Part shown: one piece after another, positions 61,467 through 64,000 of the stretch
Layout of the letters: each line of letters opens with the position of its first letter
How positions within the stretch are numbered: position 1 is the stretch's first letter
Source of the DNA: Roseburia sp.
Lineage (GTDB): Bacteria; Bacillota; Clostridia; Christensenellales; Pumilibacteraceae
Assembly (NCBI GenBank): GCA_023665905.1
Contig: JAMPDA010000007.1
Location: 1 to 64,000 of the forward strand
Direction of reading: 5' to 3'
DNA length: 64,000 nt
Program-made: the position numbers and the translations under genes
Notes under the pieces: generated by a model
Database searches by the model: none
What the model was told of the DNA's origin: nothing
The model's input: the letters and a program-made list of their open reading frames with translations, nothing else

Positions 61467-62474
61467 CTATATTTCGTCCTTTTGTTGATTTTTTTCCGTT
61501 ATGTTTTCGCCGACCGTTTCGACGCCTACAGCTTCACCGCCGAGCGTTTCGTCGCCGAGCGGATTTTGCTCGTCGCAGAGATAGGTCAGCGGCTCGCCGT
61601 AAAACTCCTCGTACAACCGCGCCGCCGCCGCGTACGCGCGCTCGGCGAGGTCTGTCATTCGCGCACGCACACCCAAGGCCTTGTCGGGATATATCGGGTC
61701 GGCGATCCTTATCTCCGCTTTGGGAAGGTGCAACAGCTTGCGCAGACCTTTAGGCTCGCGGAAGCAGTACAGCATGGGCACTATCGGCACGCCGAGCTTT
61801 TCCGCAAAGTAGAATGCTCCGTCCTTGTACGGGCGCGGCTTGCGGTAATGCAGCCACATGCTCTTTTCGGGATAAAAATGTATCGCCGCGCCGCGATCGC
61901 GCACGTACTCGAGCATTTCGTAAAACGGCTTTGCGCCCTTAAACGTCGCAGGGAGCGGCAGCACTATCGCCGACTTGAGTATCGCGCCGCCGAGGTTCCG
62001 CTTGCAGTTGTGCGGCGCGGCGACTATGTACTGCTTCTTTACGCCGAGCGCCCGACGGGTAAGGCACGGATCGAGATATCCGACGTGGTTGGAAGTCGTT
62101 ATGCACGCGCCTATCTTTTTCAGTTTTTTTGCGTCCTTGACGCGCCATATGCCGTAGCCGACGCCGCCGACTATCCAGCCGATAAACTTGTACAGCGTCG
62201 CGGTGACGGCGTGCCCGATGTGCCAGAACGGGTTTTTCGGGCGTTTATACTTGTACGAGCCGTCCGTCTTTGCGCTGTTCTTTTCCGAAAACGGCGTGCC
62301 GTCCACGTCGAACAGCCCGCGCTTTTCGAGCCCGTTCAAGAACACAGAATACACGCGCTTTGTCATTTTGCCGTCGCGCTCTATCTCCGCCGTTATCTCG
62401 TCATACAGGTCGGGCGGGATATCGCCTTTTTGCGCGAGCTCTGCGAAAAACGCTTTGTACTTTTTTGTGTTCAT
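61467..62474 (-). CDS. 1-acyl-glycerol-3-phosphate acyltransferase (PlsC-like)
   Basis: The 335-residue protein has the acyltransferase HX4D motif in TSNHVGYLD and the glycerol-phosphate motif FYPEKSMW. It adds a second acyl chain to lysophosphatidate or a related lipid. Its ATG overlaps the TGA of the upstream glycosyltransferase (ATGA), so both act on membrane lipids together. The last 40 residues are a repetitive acidic tail (ETLGGEAVGVETVGEN). Confidence 0.88.
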   Translation of the reverse strand: MNTKKYKAFFAELAQKGDIPPDLYDEITAEIERDGKMTKRVYSVFLNGLEKRGLFDVDGTPFSEKNSAKTDGSYKYKRPKNPFWHIGHAVTATLYKFIGWIVGGVGYGIWRVKDAKKLKKIGACITTSNHVGYLDPCLTRRALGVKKQYIVAAPHNCKRNLGGAILKSAIVLPLPATFKGAKPFYEMLEYVRDRGAAIHFYPEKSMWLHYRKPRPYKDGAFYFAEKLGVPIVPMLYCFREPKGLRKLLHLPKAEIRIADPIYPDKALGVRARMTDLAERAYAAAARLYEEFYGEPLTYLCDEQNPLGDETLGGEAVGVETVGENITEKNQQKDEI

Positions 62475-63685
62475 TTATCGCCCGTATCCGCGCTCGCGGT
62501 TTCGAGCTCGGCAAGGCGTTTTTGCGCTTCCTCGTCGATAATGGCGGCGACAGCGCCTGCGCCGTTGCCGCGCGCGATAAGCTCGTTTATGTGCTCGCCG
62601 TACAGTTCGAGCGTGTCCTTATCCTCCATGAGCGCTTTTATGCGCTTGACCGCTTTGCGCTTATTAAAGGCGGTTTCGCCGCAACCGAGCTGTTTTGCAT
62701 AGATCTTTGCCGTGCACGATTCGATGAGGTGCGGACAGTAATCTATTATGACGGGTGTATGCATATATATGCTGTCCAGCACCGCATTCGGACCGCCTTT
62801 TGTGAGAAAAACGTCCGCCGCGCCGTACAGCTCGTACGCCTCTTTGACAAACTCGTACACCTTGAGCGTCATGCCGTCCGCGACTTTCAGCCGCTTCTTG
62901 CCCTCCGCGATGTCCGTGAACTCTTTGTATCGCTTTTGGTTGTGCCCTGCTATTATGCAGAGGGTTATTGGCAAGCCGCTCTTTATGAGCGCGCGCGCGA
63001 ACTTCGGACCGCGACCGAGCATATATCCGCCGTCGGCGACGACAACGGTAAAGCGGTCCTGAGGCAGCCCGTACTTTTCGCGCAGCTGCTCGCGGCTCAA
63101 AGTGTTCGTTTCCACACTGCGCCGCACACACGGCGTGACGAGTCGCGTGTTTTCGTCCTTAAAGCCGTGCTTGAGCGCATATTTCAGCGCGCTCTCGTTG
63201 TTGACTATAAACACGCCGCCGCGGCTGTCCCAAAACGAATGAAGCGTCGGGTCGGGATTGTAGTTAACGACCGCGACGTGCGGGTCTATGCGGCGCTTGT
63301 ACTCCACAGCCAAAAGATCGGTGTAGTAGTGGTTCGTTACTATCACGTCCGGGCTGCGGCGCTTCAGAGCCTCCAAGCCCTGCTTAAACGACTTCGTCGC
63401 CATCTGGCGGTGGAAAAACCGCATTACGTGATGTCCGCCGAGCAGGTGTATTATTGGGAATATCCACTTGCCGAACAGCGGTATCTTGTTGGTGTTTTGC
63501 ACTTGTTTAATAATAAATCTGTCCATTTTGACAAGATTGGGAAAACCGTCGTCCGTCATAATGAAACTCTTTTCAATATCGTACTTGTCGGAATACTCCT
63601 CGGCGAGCGCGTCGTAAATGCTCTGCATGGAGGAAATATGTCCGAAGCCCGATTCGATAAACGTGAACAGGATTTTTTGTTTCAT
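62471..63685 (-). CDS. MGDG-synthase-like glycosyltransferase
   Basis: The 404-residue GT28-type protein has the MGDG_synth N-terminal pattern (FTFIESGFGHISSMQSIYDAL) and C-terminal nucleotide-sugar loop (FLTKGGPNAVLDSIYMHTPVII). Relatives such as UgtP put glucose or galactose on diacylglycerol. Coupling with the PlsC-like gene supports a glycolipid pathway. No clear ribosome site precedes the ATG. Confidence 0.88.
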   Translation of the reverse strand: MKQKILFTFIESGFGHISSMQSIYDALAEEYSDKYDIEKSFIMTDDGFPNLVKMDRFIIKQVQNTNKIPLFGKWIFPIIHLLGGHHVMRFFHRQMATKSFKQGLEALKRRSPDVIVTNHYYTDLLAVEYKRRIDPHVAVVNYNPDPTLHSFWDSRGGVFIVNNESALKYALKHGFKDENTRLVTPCVRRSVETNTLSREQLREKYGLPQDRFTVVVADGGYMLGRGPKFARALIKSGLPITLCIIAGHNQKRYKEFTDIAEGKKRLKVADGMTLKVYEFVKEAYELYGAADVFLTKGGPNAVLDSIYMHTPVIIDYCPHLIESCTAKIYAKQLGCGETAFNKRKAVKRIKALMEDKDTLELYGEHINELIARGNGAGAVAAIIDEEAQKRLAELETASADTGDK

Positions 63686-63709
63686 GATATATTATTATCG
63701 CCCATCGGT

Positions 63710-64000
63710 TCAGATGGTAAACTTGTTTTTGCCTTTGTTGAGAATAATAGTGCGGCGTTCCACGGTGCGCCCGACGCGCTCGGGAGCGATGTCGAGCTCC
63801 ACTTTGCCCGCGGTGCGGTTGTCCACGGCGATATCTATGCGCGTCGCCGAGTATTTGTAGCGCACTTCCAACTCGCCCGTGGCGAGCGCGAGCTTGACGC
63901 GGAAATCTTTAAGCGCGTTGAAGTCGGGCGTTATGGTTATCTTGCGCGCGCCGTCCTGAACGTCTATGCCGCCGAAAAGCTGTATGATCTCGAATATGAC
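63710..64000 (-). CDS. C-terminal end of a protein cut by the window edge
   Basis: The last 96 residues of an open frame run in from the window edge (VIFEIIQLFGGIDVQDGARK ... LNKGKNKFTI, then TGA). The pattern, rich in short beta strands (GELEVRYKYSATRIDIAVDN), resembles the C-terminal beta-sandwich of glycoside hydrolases such as GH78 or GH65-like enzymes, but this is only suggestive. Confidence 0.6.
   Translation of the reverse strand, partial: VIFEIIQLFGGIDVQDGARKITITPDFNALKDFRVKLALATGELEVRYKYSATRIDIAVDNRTAGKVELDIAPERVGRTVERRTIILNKGKNKFTI

Overview
The window looks like chromosomal DNA of a spore-forming, probably gut-dwelling clostridial Firmicute; no lineage marker pins it further. The reasons are a SpoIIE gene, an mrnC-thyX-trmH cluster of Firmicute type, TPP/ThiT thiamine salvage, consensus sigma-A promoters with 17-18 bp spacers, several surface lipoproteins with BspA-like leucine-rich repeats or InlB-type repeats, and a large M60 (enhancin/mucinase-like) metalloprotease. 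Most core genes are rich in G+C and lie on the minus strand. Several accessory genes are clearly more AT-rich.

Layout. 1-4.4 kb: end of a sensor kinase, two lipoproteins and a dense cluster of intergenic palindromic repeats. 4.5-17.7 kb: minus-strand housekeeping block (aminotransferase + Lrp regulator, aconitase, GNAT, guaA, a Fic protein, typA, leuA, spoIIE). 17.7-31.9 kb: accessory region. It holds a lipoprotein behind a 17-C homopolymer promoter, an Abi_2/AbiF-like gene, an AraC regulator, a lone tyrosine integrase and a tight four-gene operon of zinc-ribbon proteins (membrane/coiled-coil, SPFH, TIR-like, trypsin-like protease). It also holds HIT, flavin-oxidase-like and WapI-like immunity genes and two small orphan genes. 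Three of these transcription units start from near-identical promoter cassettes, and repeats separate the units. 31.9-49.2 kb: core block (tmRNA, TetR, sirtuin, two HAD phosphatases, AlkD-like protein, mfd, pth, a TPP-riboswitch-controlled ThiT, mrnC-thyX-trmH-tpiA-gpmI, DJ-1, tldD/tldE). 49.3-55.8 kb: thiN, a structured leader RNA ahead of an LRR lipoprotein, an autoinhibited Fic protein with its own palindromic operator, an XRE regulator and a frameshifted LRR lipoprotein. 56-64 kb: tRNA-Thr with duplicated 3' flanks, the M60 protease, parA, and a lipid pair (plsC plus an MGDG-synthase-like glycosyltransferase).

The strongest candidates for undescribed biology are the zinc-ribbon SPFH/TIR-like/protease operon (24128-27939); the leader RNA at 50018-50180, whose GTGGCAA segment can pair with either of two identical TTGCCAC segments; the poly-C promoter switch joined to a cloverleaf 5' leader (17905-18028); and the three promoter cassettes whose spacer palindrome is kept by a compensatory change. 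All functional statements come from reading motifs in the sequence. No database search was run.
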